This document shows positions 1 through 6,244 of a DNA stretch of 14,047 nt, one piece after another. Source of the DNA: DASQGA01 sp038209555 (GTDB lineage: Bacteria > Actinomycetota > Thermoleophilia > Gaiellales > Gaiellaceae). Each line of letters starts with the position of its first letter. Position 1 is the first letter of the stretch. Under the pieces are notes generated by a model that made no database searches, was not told the DNA's origin, and was given only the letters and a program-made list of their open reading frames with translations. The stretch lies in NCBI GenBank assembly GCA_038209555.1, contig JBBQXP010000077.1, positions 1-14,047 on the forward strand, read 5' to 3'. A program made the position numbers and the translations under genes.

Positions 1-1358
1 CCCGAGCGAAGTGAAGGGACGAGCCCGTCCCACCGCAGACGCGGAGCGTCTGCAGCGGTGAAGGCTACGCATCCGTCGGCGATCGTGAGCACGATCCGGC
101 CTCGCAGCGTCGCCCCGAGCAGCCAGGAGTTGGCCGAGCGCGAGTGGAAGCCGCCCTCCTCGACGCGCCAGATCGCCTCCGTGTCGAGCACGACGAGGTT
201 CGCCCGGGCGCCGACGGAGATCCGGGGCGTCTCGAGCCCGTAGGCGCGCGCGGGCCCGGCCGAGAGACGCTCGAGCAGCGTCTCGAGCGGGACGAGACCC
301 GGCTCCACGAGGTGCGTGAAGAGCGCGCCGAACGCGGTCTCCAGGCCGGTGACTCCGAACGGAGCCGCCTCGAACGGGACCTCTTTCTCGTGCCGCGCGT
401 GCGGGGCGTGGTCCGTTGCGATCGCCGAGATCGTCCCGTCGCGAAGCGCCTCGATCAGCGCGGCGCGATCCTCCGACGCCCGGAGCGGCGGGTTCATCTT
501 CAGATTCGAGTCGAGCGAGCGGAGCGCGTCGTCGGTGAGGCAGAGATGGTGCGGCGTCACCTCGGCAGTCGCCCGCACGCCTTCGGATTGCGCCGCACGA
601 AGCTCCTCGACCGACTCTCGCGCGGAGAGATGGAGGAGGTGCAGGGCCTCGCCCTCGTAGCGTGCCAGAGCCAGGTCGCGGGCGACCATGAGGCTCTCGG
701 CAACCGCGGGATAGCCTCCGAATCCGAGCTCGGCAGAAACCGCGCCTTCGTGCATCTGCCCGCCGCGGGAGAGCGTCGGCTCCTCGCAGTGGAGGGCGAT
801 CGGGCGCCCGGCGGCCACGTTGTACTGGAGGGCGCGACGCATCAGGGACGGCGCCACCACGGGCCGCCCGTCGTCGGAGAACCCGGCCGCCCCCGCCTCC
901 GCAAGCTCGACCATCTCGGTCAACTCCTCGCCTTCCTGACCCTTCGTGATGGCCGCGAGGAACCCGACCGGCACCTCCGCCTCCGTGCGTGCCTGCTCGA
1001 CGAGAGCGCCGAGGACGGACGCCGAGTCGACGATCGGATCGGTGTTCGGCATCGCGAGGATGGCGCAATAGCCCCCGGCGGCCGCGGCGCGCGTCCCGGA
1101 GGAGATGTCCTCCTCGTCCTCGCGGCCGGGCGTGCGCAGGTGGACGTGCGGATCGACGAAAGCCGGCGCGAGCACCAGCCCCGCGCCCTCGACGACCCGG
1201 TGCTCGTTCGTGTCGAGGTCGACGCCGATCGCAGCCACGATGCCGCCGTCGATGCGAACGTCGACGATCTCGTCGACTCCCTCGGTGGGATCGACCACCC
1301 GTGAACCGCGAACGACGACGTTTTCCATCCCGCGCTGGCCGAACAGCACGGCTGTCAT
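1..1358 (-). CDS. pyrC: Dihydroorotase, class I type (3' end beyond window)
   Basis: Dihydroorotase closes N-carbamoyl-aspartate to dihydroorotate, the third step of UMP synthesis, in the cytoplasm. I translated the minus strand by hand. It has the metal-binding DPHVHLRTPG motif (H71, H73), MPNTDP (103-108), ALHCEE (H190), TPHH (H270, H271) and TDHAPH (D316-H320), all in the order expected for the amidohydrolase family. The ATG at 1358 is chosen because GGAGG lies 7 nt upstream and the ATG shares one base with the pyrB stop (TGATG), so translation is probably coupled. No stop is reached before the window ends: at least 452 codons are open, against roughly 430 residues usual for the family. 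The normal C-terminal sheet ends near residue 433, and the tail beyond it is encoded by two hairpins. The family call is firm; the true C-terminus is unknown. Confidence 0.95.
   Translation of the reverse strand, partial: MTAVLFGQRGMENVVVRGSRVVDPTEGVDEIVDVRIDGGIVAAIGVDLDTNEHRVVEGAGLVLAPAFVDPHVHLRTPGREDEEDISSGTRAAAAGGYCAILAMPNTDPIVDSASVLGALVEQARTEAEVPVGFLAAITKGQEGEELTEMVELAEAGAAGFSDDGRPVVAPSLMRRALQYNVAAGRPIALHCEEPTLSRGGQMHEGAVSAELGFGGYPAVAESLMVARDLALARYEGEALHLLHLSARESVEELRAAQSEGVRATAEVTPHHLCLTDDALRSLDSNLKMNPPLRASEDRAALIEALRDGTISAIATDHAPHARHEKEVPFEAAPFGVTGLETAFGALFTHLVEPGLVPLETLLERLSAGPARAYGLETPRISVGARANLVVLDTEAIWRVEEGGFHSRSANSWLLGATLRGRIVLTIADGCVAFTAADAPRLRWDGLVPSLRS
16..53. repeat. Two adjacent perfect hairpins inside the pyrC 3' end
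   Basis: The first hairpin pairs GGGACG (16-21) with CGTCCC (26-31) around a 4-nt loop. The second pairs GCAGACGC (35-42) with GCGTCTGC (46-53) around GGA. Both lie where pyrC should be ending but are in an open reading frame. They could be a REP-like intergenic repeat or a double terminator that has been read into the gene. No T-tract is visible on the minus strand within the window. Confidence 0.5.
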
Positions 1359-2356
1359 CAGGCCACCTCCTCGATCTCGGCGACCTTGACCTCGACCGGC
1401 CCGTGGGTCAGCAGGTCGTAGAGGACGGCCATGCGGACGACGAGTCCACTTCGCACCTGTCGCTCGATCAGCGCGTCGGCCATGTCGGCCACCTCGTCGT
1501 CGATTTCGACACCCCGGTTCATCGGGCCCGGATGCATGACTTTTTGACCGGGCCGAAGCCTGTCCCTGGTGACCCCCCAGCGCGCGGTGTACTCGCGGAG
1601 GCTGGGGACGTAGTTGGCGCCGGCGAGCATCCGCTCCTTCTGCATGCGGAGGACGTAGACCACGTCGGCGTCGCGGATCGCCCCGATGTCGTGCGAGGTG
1701 GAGCAGCCCATCGCCTCGATCCCGCGGGGAATCAGGGCCGGCGGCCCGACGAGCGTCACGCGTGCGCCCATGAGCAGCAGCGCCTGCACATTCGAGCGCG
1801 CCACCCGCGAATGGAGGACATCGCCAACGATCGCGACGTGAAGCCCTTCGATCCCTCCGAGCTCCTCCTCGATCGTGTAGAGGTCGAGGAGCGCTTGCGT
1901 CGGGTGCTGGCGCTTGCCGTCGCCTGCGTTCACCACGTGAGCGCTCGTGTACAGCGCGACCAGGTTGGGCGCCCCGATCTCCGGGTGGCGGATGACGACG
2001 ACGTCCGGGTCGTAGCAGCCGATCGTCAGCGCTGTGTCCTTCAGCGACTCCCCCTTGTCCACAGCCGAGCCGGTGGCCTTGATCGACATCACGTCGGCGG
2101 AGAGGCGCTTGGCGGCCAGCTCGAAGCTCGAGGACGTGCGGGTGGAGGACTCGTAGAAGAGGTTCACGACGGTGCGGCCGCGGAGGGCAGGCAGCTTCTT
2201 CACCTCGCGCTCGAGCGAGCGGGAGAAGGTCCGCGAGAGAGCGAGCAGCCGCTCGACGTCATCGCGCTCGAGATCCGCGATCGAGATCAGGTGGCGGCGC
2301 GGCGGTCGCTGCGGCGGCAGCAGCTCGTCGCGGATCAGTGGATGGACGTCAGCCAT
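1358..2356 (-). CDS. pyrB: Aspartate carbamoyltransferase catalytic subunit
   Basis: ATCase joins carbamoyl phosphate and aspartate to give N-carbamoyl-aspartate, the first committed pyrimidine step. The protein is 332 residues, a usual length for the catalytic chain. The carbamoyl-phosphate loop STRTS is at 71-75, HPTQ at 151-154, and the late HPGPMNRG motif is present. An upstream ATG at 2428 would add 24 residues, but that extension translates the palindromic element and overlaps the end of pyrR. The ATG at 2356 has AAAGG 6 nt upstream and gives the normal N-terminus, so it is preferred. The stop overlaps the pyrC start (TGATG). Order pyrR-pyrB-pyrC on one strand indicates an operon. No pyrI regulatory chain is visible. 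A large palindrome sits directly before its ribosome binding site. Confidence 0.96.
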   Translation of the reverse strand: MADVHPLIRDELLPPQRPPRRHLISIADLERDDVERLLALSRTFSRSLEREVKKLPALRGRTVVNLFYESSTRTSSSFELAAKRLSADVMSIKATGSAVDKGESLKDTALTIGCYDPDVVVIRHPEIGAPNLVALYTSAHVVNAGDGKRQHPTQALLDLYTIEEELGGIEGLHVAIVGDVLHSRVARSNVQALLLMGARVTLVGPPALIPRGIEAMGCSTSHDIGAIRDADVVYVLRMQKERMLAGANYVPSLREYTARWGVTRDRLRPGQKVMHPGPMNRGVEIDDEVADMADALIERQVRSGLVVRMAVLYDLLTHGPVEVKVAEIEEVA

Positions 2357-2369
2357 GTTCAACCTTTCT

Positions 2370-2434
2370 GGATGGTTGGCCGGTAGATTCGCGCGCCCGT
2401 GAGGACGGGTGTGGGAATTGTCGATCAACCATCC
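2370..2434. repeat. Palindromic intercistronic element, copy A (pyrR-pyrB)
   Basis: The arm GGATGGTTGG at 2370-2379 pairs with the arm ending CAACCATCC at 2434, with one G-T wobble. Pairing then continues after one mismatch. A small inner hairpin pairs CCCGT (2396-2400) with ACGGG (2405-2409). On the minus strand the element begins GATGGTTGATCGAC and ends TACCGGCCAACCATC. The same ends, with one substitution, bound copy B at 8366-8414. The pyrR stop codon lies in the first arm. The second arm ends 13 nt before the pyrB ATG, immediately before its ribosome binding site. It could be an mRNA processing or attenuation hairpin, or a small dispersed repeat. Confidence 0.7.
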
Positions 2435-3000
2435 GGTGCGGAAACGAGCAGGACGGCATCGATCTCGTCGACCTCGACGAGCTGCACCCGCACGTGCTCG
2501 CTCTTCGCGGTCGGGAGGTTCTTGCCGACGTAGTCGGGTCGGATCGGAAGCTCCCGGTGGCCGCGGTCGACGAGGACGGCGAGCTGGACGCGGGCAGGGC
2601 GACCGTATTCAAAGAGCGCGTCGATCGCGGAGCGGATCGTGCGGCCCGTATAGAGCACGTCGTCCACGAGGACACAGGTCTTTCCCTCGAGTGGAAAGTC
2701 GAGCCGGGTCGCCTTCACGACCGGCTGTGCGTGGAGTGGCGCCTCCCCGCCCCGCACGGACACGTCGTCCCGGTGGAAGGTGATATCGAGCGTGCCCAGG
2801 TCCGGCTCCTCGCCGGCGAACTCGCCGATCAGGCGTCGCAGCCGCTGCGCAAGCGGAACGCCCCGGGTGTGGATGCCAACAAGAGCGACCTGTCCGAGGT
2901 CGGGATTGCCCTCGACGATCTCGTGCGCGAGACGAGCCAGCGTCCGGTTCAAGGCCTCCGAGTCGAGCAGAGGCTTCCCCGCCTCAACGGGCACAGCCAC
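2425..3000 (-). CDS. pyrR: PyrR bifunctional pyr operon regulator / uracil phosphoribosyltransferase
   Basis: PyrR is a phosphoribosyltransferase-fold RNA-binding protein. With bound UMP it binds a loop in pyr mRNA and lowers expression, and many members also make UMP from uracil and PRPP. The protein here is 191 residues, normal for the family. The PRPP-binding motif VLVDDVLYTGRT is at about 110-121, and the family's HTRGVPLAQRL stretch is near the N-terminal third. The start is GTG at 3000, with AAAGGAG 6 nt upstream. An ATG at 3093 is open but would translate the leader and the PyrR-binding loop, so it is rejected. pyrB follows on the same strand after a palindrome that contains the pyrR stop. 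The binding loop just upstream implies self-regulation. Confidence 0.94.
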   Translation of the reverse strand: MAVPVEAGKPLLDSEALNRTLARLAHEIVEGNPDLGQVALVGIHTRGVPLAQRLRRLIGEFAGEEPDLGTLDITFHRDDVSVRGGEAPLHAQPVVKATRLDFPLEGKTCVLVDDVLYTGRTIRSAIDALFEYGRPARVQLAVLVDRGHRELPIRPDYVGKNLPTAKSEHVRVQLVEVDEIDAVLLVSAPDG

Positions 3001-3036
3001 TACGATCTCCTTTCCGGCCTCTCTGGACCGAGTTAA
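3001..3036 (-). promoter_or_regulatory. PyrR-binding loop overlapping the pyrR ribosome binding site
   Basis: The minus strand reads TCCAGAGAGGCC at 3027-3016, flanked by CGG (3030-3028) that can pair with CCG (3017-3015). TCCAGAGAGGCY is the well-known core of PyrR anti-antiterminator loops in Bacillus and related Gram-positives. The loop is followed at once by GGAAAGGAG and then GTG at 3000. No terminator or antiterminator helix is visible in the short leader. The geometry therefore fits PyrR-dependent translational repression, as established for Mycobacterium smegmatis, rather than attenuation. Confidence 0.85.
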
Positions 3037-3049
3037 AGGGGTCGGCGAG

Positions 3050-3055
3050 ACTCTA
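3050..3055 (-). promoter_or_regulatory. Possible -10 box for the pyr operon
   Basis: TAGAGT fits the TANNNT -10 pattern and would start a leader of about 43 nt that contains the whole PyrR loop. No convincing -35 box lies 17 nt upstream. A 14-bp dyad (GGGTCG/CGACCC, 3063-3076) sits just upstream and could be part of an operator or of a hairpin. This call rests on position and weak consensus only. Confidence 0.35.
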
Positions 3056-3077
3056 CACGGTCGGGTCGGACGACCCC

Positions 3078-3096
3078 TGGATGGGCAACCCATCTA
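3078..3096. terminator. Short hairpin at the protease stop (possible minimal element, copy C)
   Basis: TGGATGGG (3078-3085) pairs with CCCATCTA (3089-3096) around CAA, 8 bp with one G-T wobble. On the minus strand it begins TAGATGGGTTG, where TAG is the protease stop. The position and outer sequence resemble copies A and B, so it may be a minimal version of that element. It could also be a terminator separating the protease from pyrR, but no T-tract follows. Confidence 0.45.
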
Positions 3097-4227
3097 GCCC
3101 GTGCAGGGGCCCGACGAGACAGGATGGAGACTCCCCCGCGCAGCCTTCGCAACGAGGTCGACGGGCACGCCCAGCCCTCCGCGCCCACCCCGCACCGCGG
3201 CGAACATCATCGTGACCACGCGCCCGCTCCGGTCGACCGCGGGACCGCCGCTGTCCCCCCGCCGGATCAGTCCGCGAAGCGGCACGACAACTCGCAAGCG
3301 CGGGCGCCGGCCGTAAGCGTCCGCCCCGACGATTCGCCGGGGTGTGCCCGCCGTGCCCGGCACGGAGACGAGTGGGCCGTTCTCCGGATAGCCGAGAAGC
3401 GCGACTGGGCGAAAGGTCTCAACCGCAGGGGCCGTCCGGAGCGGCGTGACGCCCAGCGACGGCACCCGAAGGAGCGCGATGTCGTTCAGCGCATCCACGT
3501 GTACCGGCCGCGCGCGCAGGTTCTTGCCGTTCGGCACCAGAACGCGGGTATCTCGCGCGCCGGCGATGACGTGCGCGTTGGTGGCCACGAGTGAGCGCCC
3601 GACGACCCACCCGGTTCCCTCGAGACCCAGCCCACATGCCGTCCCCAGGACCTTCACGACCGCTCGGGCGGCCAGGCGGGACCGCGGCGAGCGTGCGACG
3701 CTCGGATCCGGTGGCGGCAGGCCCTCGCCGGGAATCGCCCCGATCAAGGGCAGCGGGTCGAAGCGCCCCAGCGAGTGGAGGACGGTACGCGGCGGGACGG
3801 CTTCGACCAGACGCGGCAGGACCTCCGAGCGCTGCACCTGCTTGCGCAGCCTGAGTGACGGCTGCTGAAGGGCGACGACCGCAAGGAGCCAGACGATCGC
3901 GAGGCCCACCACGGCGCCGAAGAGGGCGCCGCCCACGGCGTCGATCAGCCGCACCGGGGCTGGGAGGATCCAGCCGAGTCGAGAGACGACGAATGTGGCC
4001 ACGAGTTGGGAGAGCATCACGCCCACCGCCGCTCCCGCGAGGCCCACCACCGGGAGCCAGGGCGACTTTGCGCCTCCCTCGAGGAACATGGGAGCGATGC
4101 GGGACCCTGCGAGCCCGCCCACGGCGAGGCCGGAGAGCGACACCACCTGCGTCGAGAGCCCGCGAGCCGCCCCCTGGAGGGCCGCCAGGCCTACCCACAC
4201 GAGGACGACGAGGTCGACGACGGTCAC
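3094..4227 (-). CDS. MarP-like membrane serine protease (CvpA domain plus trypsin domain)
   Basis: MarP is a membrane-anchored periplasmic trypsin-like protease needed for acid and oxidative stress survival in Mycobacterium tuberculosis. Here 377 residues show the same layout. Residues 1-120 are CvpA/colicin-V-like with about four membrane helices (roughly 3-22, 28-48, 58-82, 96-120). Then a linker and a chymotrypsin-fold domain follow. The triad is complete: His219 in ATNAHVI, Asp249 in LNDIALL, Ser326 in GDSGGP. Cys198 and Cys375 flank the protease domain and could form the disulfide described for mycobacterial MarP. The GTG start at 4227 overlaps the upstream methyltransferase stop by 4 nt (GTGA), so the genes are probably co-translated. 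No good ribosome binding site is seen, which fits coupling. Substrate is unknown. Confidence 0.9.
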   Translation of the reverse strand: MTVVDLVVLVWVGLAALQGAARGLSTQVVSLSGLAVGGLAGSRIAPMFLEGGAKSPWLPVVGLAGAAVGVMLSQLVATFVVSRLGWILPAPVRLIDAVGGALFGAVVGLAIVWLLAVVALQQPSLRLRKQVQRSEVLPRLVEAVPPRTVLHSLGRFDPLPLIGAIPGEGLPPPDPSVARSPRSRLAARAVVKVLGTACGLGLEGTGWVVGRSLVATNAHVIAGARDTRVLVPNGKNLRARPVHVDALNDIALLRVPSLGVTPLRTAPAVETFRPVALLGYPENGPLVSVPGTAGTPRRIVGADAYGRRPRLRVVVPLRGLIRRGDSGGPAVDRSGRVVTMMFAAVRGGRGGLGVPVDLVAKAARGSLHPVSSGPCTG

Positions 4228-4967
4228 GTACGAGCCGAGACGACCGCCCAGTGGAGCTCGATCTCGACCTCGGCGGGAAGCTCTCGCTCCGCCTGGGCGA
4301 GCCCGGCGGCGAGCTCGTCCTCGTCCAGGAGGTGGAGGGTCGAGATGTAGCGGCCGCGGATTCGCTCGAGCGCGTGCTCGCGGGTCATGATCGTACGCTC
4401 CTCGAGCGGCTGAACGACGACCTCCGTGAAGCCGGCTGCCCCAAGCTCAGCAGTAAGTAGCCCGGGCTCCGGAAACCGCGCGCGATCGATTAGCTCCACC
4501 GACGGCAAGAAGCGAGCCAACCAGAAGCTTCCGAAGTGGCTCGGATCGAATGTTGCGATGACTGCCCGCCCGCGGGGGGCGAGGATCCGGCGAAGCTCCG
4601 GCAACCCTTTCCCGCGGTCGACCAGATGAATGACGAGGCGAAGGAAGGCCAGGTCGAACCAACCGCTCTTGAACGGAAGCCGCTCGGCCTCGCCGCGCTT
4701 GAAGCCCACGGTCGTCCCCGCCGTGCGGCGAGCCACGGCGAGCATCTCTTCGGACGGGTCGACTCCCCAGACACGGGCACCACGCGCTGCGAGGGCTTCC
4801 GCGAGACGTCCGGTGCCACACCCGACGTCGAGGGCCCGCTTGCCTGCGACGTCCCCCGCGGCGGCAATGAGAGCCGCGAGAAGCTCGAGCCAGTTCTCGT
4901 CGACAGGCCGAAGCCGGTCGTAGGTCGCCGCCAGTGGCCCGAAATCGGGGCTTGAAGGCGCGGTTAC
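4224..4967 (-). CDS. Class I SAM-dependent methyltransferase, apparently without a canonical start
   Basis: This is a small-molecule-type methyltransferase of the Methyltransf_11 kind. Its substrate cannot be told. Motif I LDVGCGTG (46-53) is followed by WGVDPSEEML (67-76), ERLPF and a WFDLAF motif. The first ATG, at 4745, would remove motif I, so the real start must be upstream. The frame is open back to a TGA at 5069-5067, but it contains no ATG, GTG or TTG between 5066 and 4745. The numbering here uses GTA at 4967, which overlaps the DUF2007 stop as GTAA, the same geometry as the GTGA overlap at its own 3' end. CTG at 4934 is the alternative. A G-to-A change or sequence error in GTGA would explain the case. 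Function call is good, start is uncertain. Confidence 0.82.
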   Translation of the reverse strand, partial: VTAPSSPDFGPLAATYDRLRPVDENWLELLAALIAAAGDVAGKRALDVGCGTGRLAEALAARGARVWGVDPSEEMLAVARRTAGTTVGFKRGEAERLPFKSGWFDLAFLRLVIHLVDRGKGLPELRRILAPRGRAVIATFDPSHFGSFWLARFLPSVELIDRARFPEPGLLTAELGAAGFTEVVVQPLEERTIMTREHALERIRGRYISTLHLLDEDELAAGLAQAERELPAEVEIELHWAVVSART

Positions 4968-5197
4968 GCGTCCCCGATCAGCTCGTCTGGGTCCGTCATC
5001 GCCTCGATCGCGTGCTGTGCCGCCTCCAGCGAGGTCTCCGCGACGAGGACCTTGGTCGGAGCGTCGTCAAGCGCGGCCGGATGGTGCTCGACTGCGGCCT
5101 CCAGCTCCGATTCGATCCCGGCTGACCGGAGAATCGATTGGATCTCCTCCGCCTCCGTCAGGTCCCGCGTCAGCGCCACCTGCACCATGCTCGACAC
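4964..5197 (-). CDS. DUF2007-like small protein (putative signal-transducing fold)
   Basis: The protein has 77 residues and resembles DUF2007: a start such as MVQVALTRDLTEAEEI, a short helix-strand pattern with AGIESEL, and a second helix near the end. Members are small cytoplasmic proteins of unknown function, often adjacent to unrelated housekeeping genes. The start is GTG at 5197, with AGGAGG 9 nt upstream. ATG at 5188 is three codons later and also possible. Its first 131 nt lie inside the 3' end of the RNase Z gene in another frame. Its stop TAA is followed with a 4-nt overlap by the methyltransferase. It lies between a tRNA-processing enzyme and a methyltransferase, but that does not fix a role. 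Confidence 0.72.
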   Translation of the reverse strand: MSSMVQVALTRDLTEAEEIQSILRSAGIESELEAAVEHHPAALDDAPTKVLVAETSLEAAQHAIEAMTDPDELIGDA

Positions 5198-6167
5198 CGG
5201 CCTCGGCCTCCTCGCGACGCCCGAGCGCCCCGCCCTTGATCAGCCGCGGCGCGCCACGCTCGGGAAAGGGGACATCGATGATATCGAAGTCCCGGGGTAC
5301 GACCGTTTCGGCGAAGATCGCTCGTGCCTCCCGCGCGATGTCGGGGCCAAAATATCGGTTTGAGAGGTGTGTCAGGACGAGCATCCGAGCCTGGGCGGCG
5401 ACGGCAAGCTCGGCCGCCTGGGTTGCTGTCGCGTGGCCGGTCTCCTCCGCCCGCTCTCGCTCCTCCTCGGCGAAGGTCCCGTCATGCACGAGGACGTCCG
5501 CCTCACGGGCCACCTCGAGAACTGTCGCTGCGGCGCGCGTGTCCCCCGTCAGCACGATCTTCCGCCCCGGCCGCGGCGCTCCCAGCACCTCGTCGGGCGC
5601 AACCGTGTTCCCGCCCGGAAGGGTTACGTGCTCTCCCCGCTGGAGCGCACCGTAGAGCGGGCCTTTGGGGACGCCGAGGCTGATTGCCGCAGCGACGTCG
5701 AAGCGGCCGGGCCGGGGGCGTTCCACGAGCGCATAGCCGTTCGACGACATCCCGTGGTTCACGTTGAAGACCACCAACAGGTACTCGCCTCGGTCGAGCG
5801 TGTCCCCAGGTCGCAGCTCGACGAGATCGAGCTTGTAGGTGAGCTTGCCGAAGATGCGCTGGAGTGCGCCGAAGAGGTCGAGGAGACCTGGTGGGCCGTA
5901 AACGGTGAGGGGCAGCTCCCGACCTCGCAGCGCGAAGGTCTTCAGCATGCCGGGAAGGCCCAGATAGTGGTCGGCGTGGTAGTGGGTCAGAAAGACTTCC
6001 GGAAGCTCCACGAGCCCGATCCCAGAGCGCAGAAGCTGTCGCTGCGTTCCCTCGCCGCAATCGATCAGGATGCGCTCCCCGGCTCGTCGGATCAGCGTTG
6101 CCGCCGGCGCGCGGCGTGCGGTCGGAACCGAGCCGGAGGTCCCGAGAAAGACGAGGTCGAGATCCAC
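5067..6167 (-). CDS. rnz: Ribonuclease Z (tRNA 3' endonuclease)
   Basis: RNase Z cuts the 3' trailer from tRNA precursors that lack an encoded CCA. The metallo-beta-lactamase motif HYHADH is at 62-67. His138 (NHGMSSNGYALVE), Asp209 (LTGDT), the GHATATQ motif at 244-250 and His267 (LTHLSNRY) complete the expected metal set. The core ends near residue 312. The remaining tail to 366 is Gly/Asp/Arg-rich, and its last 43 residues overlap the DUF2007 gene out of frame. The start is GTG at 6167. No ribosome binding site lies at normal distance, but TACACT sits 6 nt before it, so a leaderless message is likely. The tRNA gene in this window has no encoded CCA, which fits the need for RNase Z. Confidence 0.94.
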   Translation of the reverse strand: MDLDLVFLGTSGSVPTARRAPAATLIRRAGERILIDCGEGTQRQLLRSGIGLVELPEVFLTHYHADHYLGLPGMLKTFALRGRELPLTVYGPPGLLDLFGALQRIFGKLTYKLDLVELRPGDTLDRGEYLLVVFNVNHGMSSNGYALVERPRPGRFDVAAAISLGVPKGPLYGALQRGEHVTLPGGNTVAPDEVLGAPRPGRKIVLTGDTRAAATVLEVAREADVLVHDGTFAEEERERAEETGHATATQAAELAVAAQARMLVLTHLSNRYFGPDIAREARAIFAETVVPRDFDIIDVPFPERGAPRLIKGGALGRREEAEAGVEHGAGGADAGPDGGGGDPIDSPVSRDRIGAGGRSRAPSGRA

Positions 6168-6179
6168 GTAGCCAGTGTA
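6165..6179 (-). promoter_or_regulatory. Leaderless promoter -10 box for rnz
   Basis: TACACT (6179-6174) matches TANNNT. It is followed by six bases and then the GTG start, so transcription would begin on or next to the first base of the start codon. A strong purine run (GGAGGAGG) lies about 22 nt upstream of GTG, too far to act as a ribosome binding site. No clear -35 box is seen. Confidence 0.5.
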
Positions 6180-6244
6180 CGGCGCTTCACCTCCTCCGAT
6201 GGCTCAAGGCCTGGTGTTTCGGCACCGATACTGGGAGAGTCGCC

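Noticed and set aside
144..1304. Long plus-strand open frame of 386 codons
   Set aside because: It is antisense to pyrC and Arg/Asp/Gly-rich. pyrC on the minus strand has all dihydroorotase motifs, so this frame is a high-GC shadow.
989..2386. Long plus-strand open frame of 465 codons
   Set aside because: It is antisense to pyrC and pyrB, with no recognisable domain and shadow-like composition.
2370..2434. Copy A as a Rho-independent terminator
   Set aside because: There is no T-tract after either arm, and the ribosome binding site of pyrB follows at once. It is kept as a repeat or processing element instead.
2425..3093. Longer PyrR starting at ATG 3093
   Set aside because: The extra 31 codons translate the PyrR-binding loop and hairpin. 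GTG at 3000 has a good ribosome binding site.
3419..4198. Minus-strand open frame of 259 codons overlapping the protease
   Set aside because: It is the protease gene read in another frame, rich in Arg and Gly. The protease has a full catalytic triad.
6098..6244. Extended N-terminus for the HD-GYP protein
   Set aside because: The extension overlaps the rnz start and has shadow-like composition. GTG at 6245 has a ribosome binding site and directly precedes the membrane helix.
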